This document shows positions 35,765 through 46,110 of a stretch of 64,000 nucleotides of DNA, piece after piece; position 1 is the first letter of the stretch; every line of letters starts with the position of its first letter. Origin of the DNA: Diprion similis (lineage: Eukaryota; Arthropoda; Insecta; Hymenoptera; Diprionidae); assembly GCF_021155765.1 (NCBI RefSeq), contig NC_060105.1, positions 15,533,001-15,597,000 of the forward strand. Direction: 5' to 3'. Made by a program: the position numbers and the translations under genes. Under the pieces are notes generated by a model. The model was not told the DNA's origin, did not search any database, and saw nothing but the letters and a program-made list of their open reading frames with translations.

Positions 35765-37234
35765 CTACGTATAGCGCCCCAGTTTACCATCGAACAGGCT
35801 TGAATGCTCCTTTAGCAGAACTTGTAAATCTTTTTCATTTTGTAAAACATTTAACGTTGTTATTTCAAACCCTAGTAGCTTCATCAGGTCTCTCCCAACT
35901 AATGGTCTACTACCCTGTTTCACTATTACGAATGAGCCTTTGTATTGCTTTTCTTTATACTGAATGCCTACTTCTATTTGCCCTTCGGGTACTATAATAC
36001 TGCCATCGTACATCCTTAATCTTACTTTGGTACTAACTAATTTACAGTCTTTAAATTTCTCTTTGTATATTCGCTCAGACATTACGGACCTGCCTGCTCC
36101 CGAATCTATCTCAGCTCGTACAGGCTTTCCTTCTATGACTAAATCAACCATTACTGGTTCTGTATCTCCACTTACCAGGCTAAACATGTCAATAAAATCA
36201 AGATTCTCCTCGACGACCTCGTCACTTTGCTTATCTATGTCTAAACAATGTGTCCCTGACACTTTCGCTTGGCTAGCTTTACATACTTTCCTTAAGTGCC
36301 CTATTTTCTGACAATTAGAACATTTATATTCTTTATATTTACACTTCGCAAAATTGTGTCGTGTCTCACCACAATGATTGCACTTTTTCTCGTTGGTCGA
36401 CTTCTGTTGTCCTTGCTGTCTTGAATTCTGATCTCGACTGCGGTTGTCTGCTACGCGCCTGCCAGACCCTGTCACACTGCTTGCGTTGATCCGGTGTACT
36501 TCCGTAACCTGTGTCCTTGACCTCATAGCTGCTTCCTTGTTCCGGGCCGTTTCCAATATCGCACTCAGAGTAACTGTATGTTCCTCTTCACATACTCGAT
36601 CAAGTATAGGCCCTTTTCTCATGCCTGTGACAAACTTATCTTTAATCTTGTCGTCCAATTGGGAAGCGAACTTGCAATTAATCGCCTTATTTTTAACTCG
36701 GGCATACCACTCATTAATAGTTTCTTGTTCTTTTTGATGCAAATCGTAATATTCTATTCTTTCTTCAAACACCGAAATTCGGGGTGCGAACTGGATTTTT
36801 AATATATCACACAATTCTTTATAAGTTTTCGCTGCTGGTAATACTGGATCACACAAATCTTTTAAAATTTTATAGGCTTCCTGACCTACTAGCGTAATCA
36901 GCACTGCTACACGTCGCTCGTCAGCCACGTTGTTTGCCACGAAGTATTGTCCTAACCTCTCTTGGTACAGGTCCCAATCTTCGCCTATTTGAAATTCCGA
37001 CAGCGATCCTGTCGTTGAAAAGAAACTCACATTTTGAGATGGTGGTGGTACGGCTCCCTGTTGCAACTGTTGTAGTTGCTGATGTTGCTGCACTAATTGT
37101 TGCTGCTGCTGATGCACCGCGTTTCTTAGCTGCTCTTCGTCCGCGCGCTTGGCGTCTATAAGCTGCTGTTGCTCAGTCAACTTCTTTTGCTGCTCCATCA
37201 CTTTCTGTTTCCACTTTTCCACTTCTTCTCCCAT
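35765..37234 (-). CDS. Gypsy 3 gag-protease
   Basis: A 489-codon frame from ATG 37234. It begins with a Gln/Lys coiled coil (about residues 5-65), then a capsid domain (EDWDLYQERLGQYF, FAPRISVFEERIEYYDL). Two CCHC knuckles follow (CNHCGETRHNFAKC and CSNCQKIGHLRKVC, about residues 287-325) and an aspartic protease motif (AEIDSGAGRSVMSE, about residue 378). The frame ends at TAG (35765-35767), beyond which the same frame continues directly into RT. This is either a leaky stop used for gag-pol expression or a nonsense mutation. The architecture is that of mag-like Gypsy elements. Confidence 0.95.
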   Translation of the reverse strand: MGEEVEKWKQKVMEQQKKLTEQQQLIDAKRADEEQLRNAVHQQQQQLVQQHQQLQQLQQGAVPPPSQNVSFFSTTGSLSEFQIGEDWDLYQERLGQYFVANNVADERRVAVLITLVGQEAYKILKDLCDPVLPAAKTYKELCDILKIQFAPRISVFEERIEYYDLHQKEQETINEWYARVKNKAINCKFASQLDDKIKDKFVTGMRKGPILDRVCEEEHTVTLSAILETARNKEAAMRSRTQVTEVHRINASSVTGSGRRVADNRSRDQNSRQQGQQKSTNEKKCNHCGETRHNFAKCKYKEYKCSNCQKIGHLRKVCKASQAKVSGTHCLDIDKQSDEVVEENLDFIDMFSLVSGDTEPVMVDLVIEGKPVRAEIDSGAGRSVMSERIYKEKFKDCKLVSTKVRLRMYDGSIIVPEGQIEVGIQYKEKQYKGSFVIVKQGSRPLVGRDLMKLLGFEITTLNVLQNEKDLQVLLKEHSSLFDGKLGRYT

Positions 37235-37275
37235 TTTTAAGCACTTTGCACTTTTCCTAATTTTCTCGTCGCCAA

Positions 37276-37473
37276 TATAATATATTGGGAAGTAATTGAA
37301 GGTGGATGTTTTAGGATAATAAACAGACTTTTTATTATGGCGTGTGCATCACATGGCGATGGGCGGCAGAGAGAGTTTGTTCCCGCTTCCGCTTACAGGG
37401 TTAGCCAACTTAACTCTAGGGACATTTATTATCTTCATCTCGGGAACTTGACTATACGATATACGATACTACA
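37276..37473 (-). repeat. 5' LTR of Gypsy 3
   Basis: 198 bp, same as the 3' LTR. Minus-strand start TGTAGTATCG. It is followed on the minus strand by TTGGCGACGAG, the likely primer binding site. Outer flank is CTATT. Confidence 0.97.
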
Positions 37474-37845
37474 CTATTAAAAGTAAGAGGCAAATCTGGC
37501 CAGCCTCGTCTGAAAAAAAATCAAAATGGTTTGCTAGTGACGATTGCTGCCATGATCATGCACGGCGCATCAACCGCAGACAGGTGTCGAAGTGAGGTCA
37601 TGAGATCGTGGAAAACGCTGACAGATTTGCAAAAAGACCTGGAGAAAATGGACTTCGAAGTATCTCGAAGTGGATTCTACCGTCGTCTTGTTCCAAGAAA
37701 TCTGATCACTTGTGAAGGGAAACTTCACGTTGTCACCGTTCCGGCGAAACTATGCAGAGCACAATCACATTTGCACGAAGAACACGCGGATCAGTATTTC
37801 TGCCGATCTAACATGGAATTTCTGGATGAACTTGCATCAGAACGG
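37474..37845 (+). pseudogene. Transposase-like multi-exon gene, middle exon part
   Basis: This continues the exon cut at 32733, with the duplicated CTATT. It reads GKSGQPRLKKNQNGLL, then MHGASTADRCRSEVMRS, a helical segment, SRSGFYRRLVPR, EGKLHVVTVPAKLCRAQ and FCRSNMEFLDELASER, in the order known for the family. A donor at 37846 (GTACAA) probably ends the exon. The intron that follows contains the MULE. This part is intact, unlike the segment left of Gypsy 3. The next exon begins at 45213. Confidence 0.7.
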
Positions 37846-38260
37846 GTACAATATTCGCTTTACCGGTAGTGAAATATTCAAACTCGTGCTGTAGAGAAAG
37901 TGAATCTAGCAGTGCTTTTTTTAATATTTAACGAACTGTAAATCTGAACCAGCGACTAGCGCATCGACCATTTTCTGTGGTTTTTAAATACGAAGTGTCT
38001 ATTAGTCCGGTCAGCCGGACGTAAAATTTTTTTTATTCGTACGGATAGCCGTATGAATAGGTTAAATATCATTCATCCAGACAGCTGGCCGAATACGAAG
38101 TGTCTATTAGTACGTACAGACAGAAGTATTATATCGTTATTCCGTTGGACAGGCGTACGAATAGGTCAAAATCTGTTTGTCCGAACTTGGAATAATAACG
38201 TTCCGTGAACGAACACTGATTAGACGACGTGAAGAGACGAACGGAGTGCACCACGCATGT

Positions 38261-38463
38261 GCGGGGGGAGGGGGAGGGGGAGGGGGTGGGGAGGGGGAGG
38301 GGGAGGGGGAGGGGGAGGGGGAGGGGCAGGGGGAGGGGGAGGGGGAGGGGGAGGGGGAGGGGGAGGGGGAGGGGCAGGGGGAGGGGGAGGGGGAGGGGGA
38401 GGGGGAGGGGGAGGGGGAGGGGGAGGGGGAGGGGGAGGGGGAGGGGCAGGGGGGCAAGGGGGT
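38261..38463. repeat. (GGGGGA)n hexanucleotide repeat, about 200 bp
   Basis: About 33 units of GGGGGA with a few GGGGCA variants on the + strand. The long ORFs seen in every frame here (Pro/Leu/Ser or Gly/Arg/Glu repeats) are artefacts of the repeat. It lies about 270 bp inside the left MULE end. G runs of this length could form G-quadruplexes. Confidence 0.97.
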
Positions 38464-39439
38464 GGTGTAAGCGATACACAACGCAAATTTAAATAGTTGT
38501 GTTCGGTATTTTACTTTTCGAAAAAAAACCACAAATCACGTAAATATCGGGGCACCGAACTAGAGTGATTCGTCCCTGACTTTCTCGCTAGTGCTAACAT
38601 ATCATCTCACGTAGCATATAATAACGTGAATTGCCTACGCATTTGTGAATGTAATGTAAGCGTCCGTTAGGGAGCGTTAGGATAGGATATATGCGTTGTT
38701 ACCGACTGCCACACTACTAAGATTGTAATTGTTTAAGCAACTAATGTGTAAGGTCTTGTTATATATGTGTATATAAGTATGCGATGACATGTGTGACATC
38801 TCGGCTCTGTATGCCTTCTCCCCTCCCTCATCTATACATGCGTACGGAGGTCCCTTCATGAACGCGAAACGATTTAGGTCGGGGCAAACACGCGGAATTC
38901 GACTGGACTATATAATTATTCGCGCTACGTTCACGTATATTTTATCTTCATATTTTTATTTTACCATAATTTTCTTACGGCAACAGAATCCGTCCATGTT
39001 CGAAAAAATTTTTCTCTGTATGGAGTTTAAAAACCAGTTTACTCTGGTCATAAAACCCAGTATAAGGGTTATAGTTATACTATTTTTCTTTTTTTTTTCT
39101 TCTTCTTATTTATAATATTGAGTATTTGTATTTTTGTACATCCTACTATCAGAAATCTTCTCTGTATTGTAGCCTGGTGCTGGCTAGCGGGCCCGGCCGA
39201 AACGTTGAATCAAATAAATTCACAATACATTTGACCATACCCGACGATCTCTCATCTCATCAATGCCATGGTCACGAATCCAAACTCAATAATTTTCTTA
39301 ATTCACACAAAGTTAGTTAAGTGAATTTAATTCATTCCAACTCGTGAATATCAATGTATTTTTGATAATTCACTCTAAGTCAAGTGAGATTCAAAATATT
39401 TCAATTCAATTTCTTTTACGTGTCCAAACAGATAATTCT

Positions 39440-39770
39440 GGTGAAAACGCAGAAGGTGACCGTGGCACCCGAAAGGTTAAAATAACTTCGGCTACCCCGA
39501 AACCACAACACACACGAGGGTAATGAAAACGCGGAAGGTGTCAGTGGCACCCGAAAGGTTAGAATAACTAAGGCTACCCGAAAGGCTAGAATAACTTCGG
39601 TTACCCGAAAGGTTAGAATAACTTCGGCTACCCCGAAAGGTTAGAATAACTTCGGCTACCCCGAAACCGCAACACACACAAGGGTAATAAAAAAGCGGAA
39701 GGTGTCAGTGGCACCCGAAAGGTTAGAATAACTTCGGCTACCCCGAAACCACAACACACCAGGACCTGAG
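39440..39770. repeat. Minisatellite, unit about 27 bp
   Basis: Units like GAAAGGTTAGAATAACTTCG plus GCTACCCC are repeated, interrupted by larger units containing CACAACACACA and GGTGTCAGTGGCACCC. It is internal to the MULE, downstream of the transposase gene. Confidence 0.85.
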
Positions 39771-40120
39771 AAAAACATGGAAGGTGACCGTGGCACTCGA
39801 AAGCTAGAATAAGTTTGGCCTTCTGAAATTCAAATCTATATGTGACAAGAACACCTGATACAAATTCATAAACATCTGCAGAAGTATCACAAGAAGTTGG
39901 TACGTCTTGCAGAGTTGGGAATCGGGATACTCATGTTTTTTAATCTTGAAATAATTCAGAATTTACAATGTTTCAAAAGTAGAACAACAAGCGAAAAAGA
40001 AATATTCCGTCAAGCATCTGGAGATTGCACATCTTTTTATTATCCGAGTATTCTGTATTAATATATTGTAACAAGGCAAAATATAAATTCAGTAGTGAAA
40101 TCACAATTTTATCTTCTTTG

Positions 40121-40340
40121 GCGTAACGTACTAATATATGGTAATATTGCATAAACTAAAAATCATCTAAAATCACAACTTCATCTTTGGCGGTTATGAC
40201 ACGTGCTACAATACCAAAAAGTAGCTTTTGGCGTATCGTACTAATATATGGTAGTATTGCATGAACTAAAAATCATCTAAAATCACAACTTCATCCTCGG
40301 CGGTTATGACACGTGCTACAATACCAAAAAGTAGCTTTTG
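40121..40340. repeat. 110-bp tandem duplication
   Basis: Copies at 40121-40230 and 40231-40340 differ at a few bases and each contains GTACTAATATATGGTA and CGGTTATGACACGTGCTACA. It abuts the 3' end of the MULE transposase gene. Confidence 0.9.
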
Positions 40341-40355
40341 GAGGTCTTCTTAGAC

Positions 40356-43300
40356 CTACACACTTAAAATGAAACCACGATAGACAAAGGTCACATCGTA
40401 TTGAATCCTTAGTGTACTTATATTAGGGTCAACGTTTTCATCGAGTATAGTGGTATCCAGATCCACTGAGCAGGTCGCACATTCCCACGTCTGGTTACGT
40501 TTCTTGATTCGAACGATTTCCCTCACGAGGAGCCACGCGTCTGGTGTGAAGTAACGTGCCAATAGCTCTAGATTGGCATCTTCATCCAGAACAGCTGCCG
40601 TTACTCTTTCTGGCATAGTGTCAACTTCCGATTCTTCTATTGGAACCTCTCGTTGGATGGCCGCTTCGGCCGTCTGATGCGATACAAACCATCGTATCAT
40701 TATCCTCACCCTATCATTTTCGCGCAGCTTGCAAAACGGTGTGAGGCGCATGCCTGCTTTGGTACCCTTTTTTGTTAATCCAATTACCGTTTTTTCACAT
40801 CCTTTCGGACGCCCCCTTTGTTTGAGTGCTGGTGGAACTGAAATTTTCCCCAAATCTTGGTACACATTGCCTCGCAGACTCTGCCCAACGAGAGCTTCAC
40901 GGTCACTTTTCTCCACGTCAGTATCACTATCATCACTGTCAGCGTAAGAAACTAGCGGTGCAGAAGACTGCGGGGGTATTTCATAACTACAACCAGGCTT
41001 AGATGGTTTTGGATTAGATACATGGACAATTAAGTTTTCATCTGAAGTTATTACTTCGTCTGAGGCACAAGTAACGATCTCATGGTCATATTCTGCACCA
41101 TCAGGCCCTCCAACCCAAACTTCCAAGTTTTGTTGCCATTTACTGCGGATTTTGGATAGTACCTCCATTCTTTGTATAAACAAAGCACCTGATGACTCTG
41201 AAACAAGAGAAGCCAATTCTGTTGTTAATAGTCTAGCTTTCTGGAATTTCTCGTTCTGAGACAACTTGCGACCCGTATCTCTGCCAGTCATGATAGTCGG
41301 GTTTGAAGGATCGGTCAAAATTGGGTCATCGAAGATCCGTTGTTTCGCATGATAATATTTACGTGTCCAGCGTTCAGCGCACAAGGATTCATCGTTCAGT
41401 TCTTTATTCAATTTCACCCTTACTGCGAACATGTGTCTGAAACGTCAAATACCGCCTTAGTTCTATGTACTCATTACGATCAATCGGTATGATTAAGCAT
41501 GCATGTAAAAATATTGACAAAAAAAAAGTATATTTCGGTTGATCTGGATGATTGTATCAGTTACAAGTTATTTCAGATACTCTCGGAGTTCAGCAGTGTA
41601 AACTAATAGCCAAACACAGTTAGAAGGCCCTATCCTAATGAATAAAAGCCCCTCTCACCTGCATGGTAGTCTCATTGATGTGCGGAAAATGCAGGAACAA
41701 GAGCATGTACTTGCGTTCAGCACCCTACGTCCCGCCTGGATTTCATATGTGTCTGGCACATCAGCTACTGCCGTCGTAAGTTTGATACTGTTCCGTTTCA
41801 TCAATTCATCTTTCACGTACTTAAAGGTGTATCGTGTTAATAATTTGGAATAATAATATTCAGGGGTTTCTTCATCATACGGTATTATTTGTACTTTTTG
41901 GTAGCTGTACGCGGCTTTATGGTCATGTTCGCTATTTAATGTCATCATCAGAGTAAATAAGTGTTTGACAAACTCCTCGAGCGAACTGTATTTTTCAACC
42001 ACACTCTTAATTTTGGCGTTAAGTGACTCGATCCGATTATTTTTAGTGTTGAGGAAATTATGTTGCATATATTGTTCCGAAAAAGCCCATTCATGGCGTA
42101 TATTGTGCCAGTTGGTATTAAAGTACTGCACTATGGTTCGGGGCATTTTGTTCAACTCCGAGTACAGTTTGTTATATTCATCGTCACAGTCAGTGTACAA
42201 CATCTTTTGGAAGAGCTCTTTGGCTGAGTCTCTTTGACCCGGAGTAATAGCCATTTTGTCACACGTAATTTCTCTATTGAATGTACGTAAGGAATGGAAT
42301 ACACAAATCAATACATTAGCCATTGGAAAAGAATCTTTGATTACGTCTCTTTCTACCAAATCCTTATCTGCCATCACACATCTGATGAGATTCCAGGAAT
42401 TGTGCACTGTCTTGAAGCAATTCATGTACCACAACATACTGGATTTGTCATCCGACATCAGTATGCATGCAGCCACTATTTCTGTGAATCCTTCGGAATC
42501 TTCCACTACCATTAGAGAAACTGCGGCTCTCACTTCCAAAAGCTTGAATGTCGCATCAATGCCGACGAACTCTGGGTAAGATTTCATACTGGACTTCATG
42601 GCTGGCGTAACAAAGAATAGTCCCTTGAAAATGTCGTTTTCTTCATAGATATGACATTCTGCACCTTGAACGAAAATCACATATTTTCGATGATATTCGC
42701 AGCTTATTCCAAGATCCCACCAAGTAAATATCATGTATTTAATGAGTGAACCTACTAACCACTACATAAGTATGGTCTACATTAAGCACTTAGTTTGAAG
42801 AGATTAACGCAAAGTGTTAGGAATCATTTAACACTCCTCTCGACGACAATAGAAAAATTCCCATATCATAAGTTGGAGTAACTTACCATACTTTTCCTCA
42901 AGGTCCTTTACAGTAGCAACAAGATTATTCTTGACTTTAGATTGAGCTTCAGCTGCAATATTTGACAGATCCTTTAGAAGTATTACCTTCTCAGTCTCGT
43001 CCTGAAGTTTAATTTTTAATTTTTTACGATTGGCGTCCAAGTCTAAAAGTTCTGCAACCTTTTTGCGTTCGTTCTGTATTAATCTTCTGTTCCGTGGTAG
43101 GTGTTTGTACAGATTCTGAAAAGGAATAAGCAATTATAAATCACATATTCTTCCAATTCACTATCAATAATAATCAAACGTTTGCAATATGAGATTAAAG
43201 CATAGCCTAATCCAGAAATAGTAATCGCTTTCACATAAAGTACTTTGCTAATTATTGCTAGAATTAGGTGTAAAGTATTTAATACCTTCGAACGCTGATG

Positions 43301-44297
43301 ATTGTGAGTCAAATTAACTTCTGAAATTACCAGAAACTCACCATCATCAGAAACTGATAGCGTGAAGGAGGCAAGACACCCATTCCGGAACGTGCTGTAA
43401 CAAGAAACTTTAAAGTATGCAAAATGACGGAAATTGCTGTCAGTGTTGTATAATCTACTTGGATGAAGTTAAACCACAAAGAATGTATGAGGAAGGGAAC
43501 GTCAAAATGAATACCCAAGACAAAATTACTCATAGTGGCCGCGAATTATGACATCTTGACAATTTGTCACTTATCAACAACAGACCTGTGGGGCATTCCA
43601 TATAAAATCAGCACCTTATTTATTTTATCCCCTTAGAATGCATCTGATTAATATTTAGTACGACGTTCGGATCAAGCCCAAAATCATCTTAATAATCTGA
43701 TTCAGTGTAACTTGTGTCACATTTTTAACAACATCATTCTTGGAATTAGTTTTAGTTTTTTTTTGAAAATTTCACTATTGGCTGAAATACTCTGAAAAAA
43801 TTCGAGACCCCTTGGAGTCTGTAGAAACGTCATGCTAAAAAATAATCAAAATCAAATAGGGTGCGGATAGTGGTATACACACACACACACACAGGCGCGC
43901 GCGCGCATAAGTGTGTGTGTGTGAGTGTATATAGGTATACGAGGCTGACTCATAAGATAAATACAAGTATAGCTGCGCTTACGATGATTGACGTTGTCCA
44001 GTCGATGTCGTCACGAAATTTTTACCCCCGTGGATGCAGCAGTATTTCAAACTGCAGTATTTCAAACAGGGAGCAATGTGTCTCGTGATGTTTTTTTTTG
44101 CGGCATTGCGCTATCGTTCGTGAGTCCCGTTTGTAATATAATGAAAAGCATGTATTTTCGTGTTCTGATAATTTTTTATCGAACTCAGCAAATGAATTAA
44201 ACCTTGCGCCTACACGCAAGAACCCTGCCTCAGAAAGATGATCCAATTCTTCATTAACGGCATCGAATTCCGCCATATCTTCTTCAGATTCCTCCAT
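40356..44297 (-). CDS. MULE transposase with SWIM zinc finger, five exons
   Basis: Proposed exons on the minus strand are 44297-43983, 43394-43286, 43115-42887, 42658-41659 and 41436-40356. All have GT/AG introns and matching phases, and total about 910 codons if a 9-A run near 44091-44099 is read as 8. Domain order is an N-terminal FAR1/WRKY-like region (SFAEFDKKL, DSRTIAQCRKK, CCIHGGK, GCLASFTLSV, LTHNHQRSK), a helical segment (YKHLPRNRRL), the MULE DDE domain (GIDATFKL, VMADKDLVERDV, CVFHSLRTF), and a SWIM finger CSC-x-C...LPC-R-H formed across the exon 4/5 junction. An acidic and basic C-terminal tail follows. It resembles ZSWIM3-type proteins. The homopolymer shift in exon 1 is the only visible lesion. 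Confidence 0.88.
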
Positions 44298-45212
44298 TGC
44301 GCCTAAAATGCACGTGTTATTTTATAATAAGGATGTACTGCCGATTCTTCTGATTCTTTTCTCGTACGTTGATTACAAGATAGAAACCGAAAAGCGCGAT
44401 TTTTATATTCAATTTTAATGTTGAGGGCCAACAATGTAAGTGGATTCTATTTGAAGTAAAAAAACAAAAAAAAAATTAAAAAGAAACGCATTGTTCTCTG
44501 AAACTTATGGTGCAACCACTCCTCGTTTATTTGTACGGAACAGGCGTCCCGTACTTTGGCCAAGAAAAAGAACAGGTTAATATCGTACTTACAAAACAAT
44601 CTGATACGGTGCTCGACTTCACTTGACACTGCACAAATCTGCACTATCTTTAGAGACACTCCACGCTTTACCTTGCGACAATCGACACTGTTCTAATGTT
44701 GCTTTGCACATCCGTTGACTGAACACGTGTTTCAACGGGTTTCGTGGCTGTGGCAAAATATTTACGCTCGCAGTTCTTGTCGTAGCTACTAGCGGCGCTG
44801 GTGCGGACATTTCCGAACTCGCGCAAGTCAGGTAGTGGGTACGGGCCAATAATAAACGTACATATTAACTGGGGAGCTGATTGCGTATCGATGACATCCT
44901 AACTACATCAGTATTACGGGCAAAGAGGTTTATTCATTACACTACGTTCAGATGGCTAGTAGGTATTAGACCCTATTCGTACGACCACTCGGACAGAGAA
45001 ACGCAAGTCCACATGGCTGTCCGGACGAACCAGTTTTTGGTCGAATCGTACGGGTAGCTGGACGAATAAAAAAGGTTTTCCGTACGGCTGTCCGGACGAA
45101 CCAGTTTTTGGTCTAATCGAACGGGTAGTCGGACGAATAAAAAAAGGTTATCCGTACGGATGTCCGGACCAATAGACGCGGCCTTTTAAATAATAGCTTC
45201 TGTCATTTTCAG

Positions 45213-45966
45213 TTTGTCATGAAATCTAGGAATGATAAGACTCGTGTTCTTATCGGAGTAATTGCTGCTGAATTGCAAGCTCCACTACTGATGCATTTGC
45301 AATACAGAGTACGCCTACCAGATCATGATTTGCCTGTGGGTGGGTTCCCTTGTCTCGTCCCATCAGTTTATGCTTTGCAAACTATTGAGCCCAATGGAGT
45401 GGAAAGAAAAGATGCAGTCGAATACTCAGGCCCCACTTACATGTGTATCAGGAGTGGCAAGCACTCAAGCTTTACTGCTACTACCCATGCAGTTGATACA
45501 ATTGGATTGCATTCTGAAGATAACTTTGTCCCTTTCGTCCAGAACGCGATTGCTGTCGCAAAGGCAATCTTTCTCATGAAAGTGGACAGTGGTCCTGACG
45601 AGAACCCCGGGTTTCATAAATACATTAGTGGAAGATGTACACCTCTTCACAACACACTAAACTTGGATGCCGTTTTTGTGTGCTGCAACGCACCAGGAAG
45701 GAGTGCTTTCAATCCTGTTAAACGCAAAATGGCACCACTGAGTTACCAGCAGTCCAGCGTCGTTTTGCCACATGACCACTTTGGTAATCACCTAGATAAA
45801 GATGGGAAGAGAAAGGATTCAGAACTGGAAAAAGAAATTTTCGGCATGCAGGAGAGGTTCTGTCTGAAATCTGGAGAAATGTCGTCGTGGACGGGCACCC
45901 AGTTTCTGCCCAGTACATTGGCCCTGATGAAGTTCTGCCTGTACCTGAAGAGTTGGACGCTGAGTG
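45213..45966 (+). pseudogene. Transposase-like multi-exon gene, core exon
   Basis: The acceptor is TCATTTTCAG and the donor is TGAGTG|GTGAGT. It reads SRNDKTRVLIGV, LLMHLQYRVRLPDHD, PSVYAL, YSGPTYMCIRSGKHS, VDSGPDENPG, NAPGRSAFNPVKRKMAPLS and LPHDHFGNHLD, which I recognise as the conserved core of a multicopy animal family. A single-base shift near 45847 moves the end into the next frame (EVLSEIWRNVVVDGHPV). The spaced acidic residues in NDK, DSGPDE and HDHFG are candidates for a DDE catalytic triad. Its closest known superfamily is not certain. Confidence 0.75.
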
Positions 45967-46110
45967 GTGAGTGAAACATGTGCTAGACAGTCAGTCCACC
46001 TATAGGTAAAAAATGATTATTCTTAAATTAGGTAGAAAGAGTAGAAAAAATGAAATTAATGATTTCTTTTAACACGACCTGTTCCATCGAATAAATTTTT
46101 TTCTTGCCAG

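Larger units (their letters stand above)
32734..37473 (-). mobile_element. Gypsy LTR retrotransposon 3, complete, minus strand
   Basis: Two 198-bp LTRs that I read as identical (32734-32931 and 37276-37473) bound an internal region with gag, protease, RT, RNase H and integrase. The target duplication CTATT is present at 32729-32733 and 37474-37478. LTRs on the minus strand start TGTAGTATCG. The polypurine tract AAGGAGGGA borders the 3' LTR and a primer-site-like TTGGCGACGAG follows the 5' LTR. Identical LTRs imply a recent insertion. It interrupts an exon of the transposase-like gene. Two defects are visible: an in-frame TAG between protease and RT, and a single-base shift in integrase. Confidence 0.97.
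37991..45183 (-). mobile_element. 7.2 kb Mutator-like element (MULE)
   Basis: The ends are inverted repeats (left CGAAGTGTCTATTAGTCCGG, right the complement of GGCCGCGTCTATTGGTCCGG). The element is flanked by perfect 9-bp target duplications TTTTAAATA (37982-37990 and 45184-45192), the hallmark of the Mutator superfamily. Terminal regions of about 180 bp contain internal subrepeats (two copies of CCGGACGAACCAGTTTTTGG at about 45021 and 45092; CGAAGTGTCTATTAG at 37991 and 38094). Inside is a minus-strand five-exon transposase gene, a G-rich hexanucleotide repeat, a minisatellite and a 110-bp duplication. It lies in an intron of the transposase-like gene. Confidence 0.95.

Noticed and set aside
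38129..38532. Long ORFs in all frames (Pro/Leu/Ser repeats, Gly/Arg repeats)
   Set aside because: They are translations of a (GGGGGA)n microsatellite and have no independent coding evidence.
42256..42579. Plus-strand ORFs opposite the MULE transposase
   Set aside because: Antisense shadows of the transposase exon; no domain.
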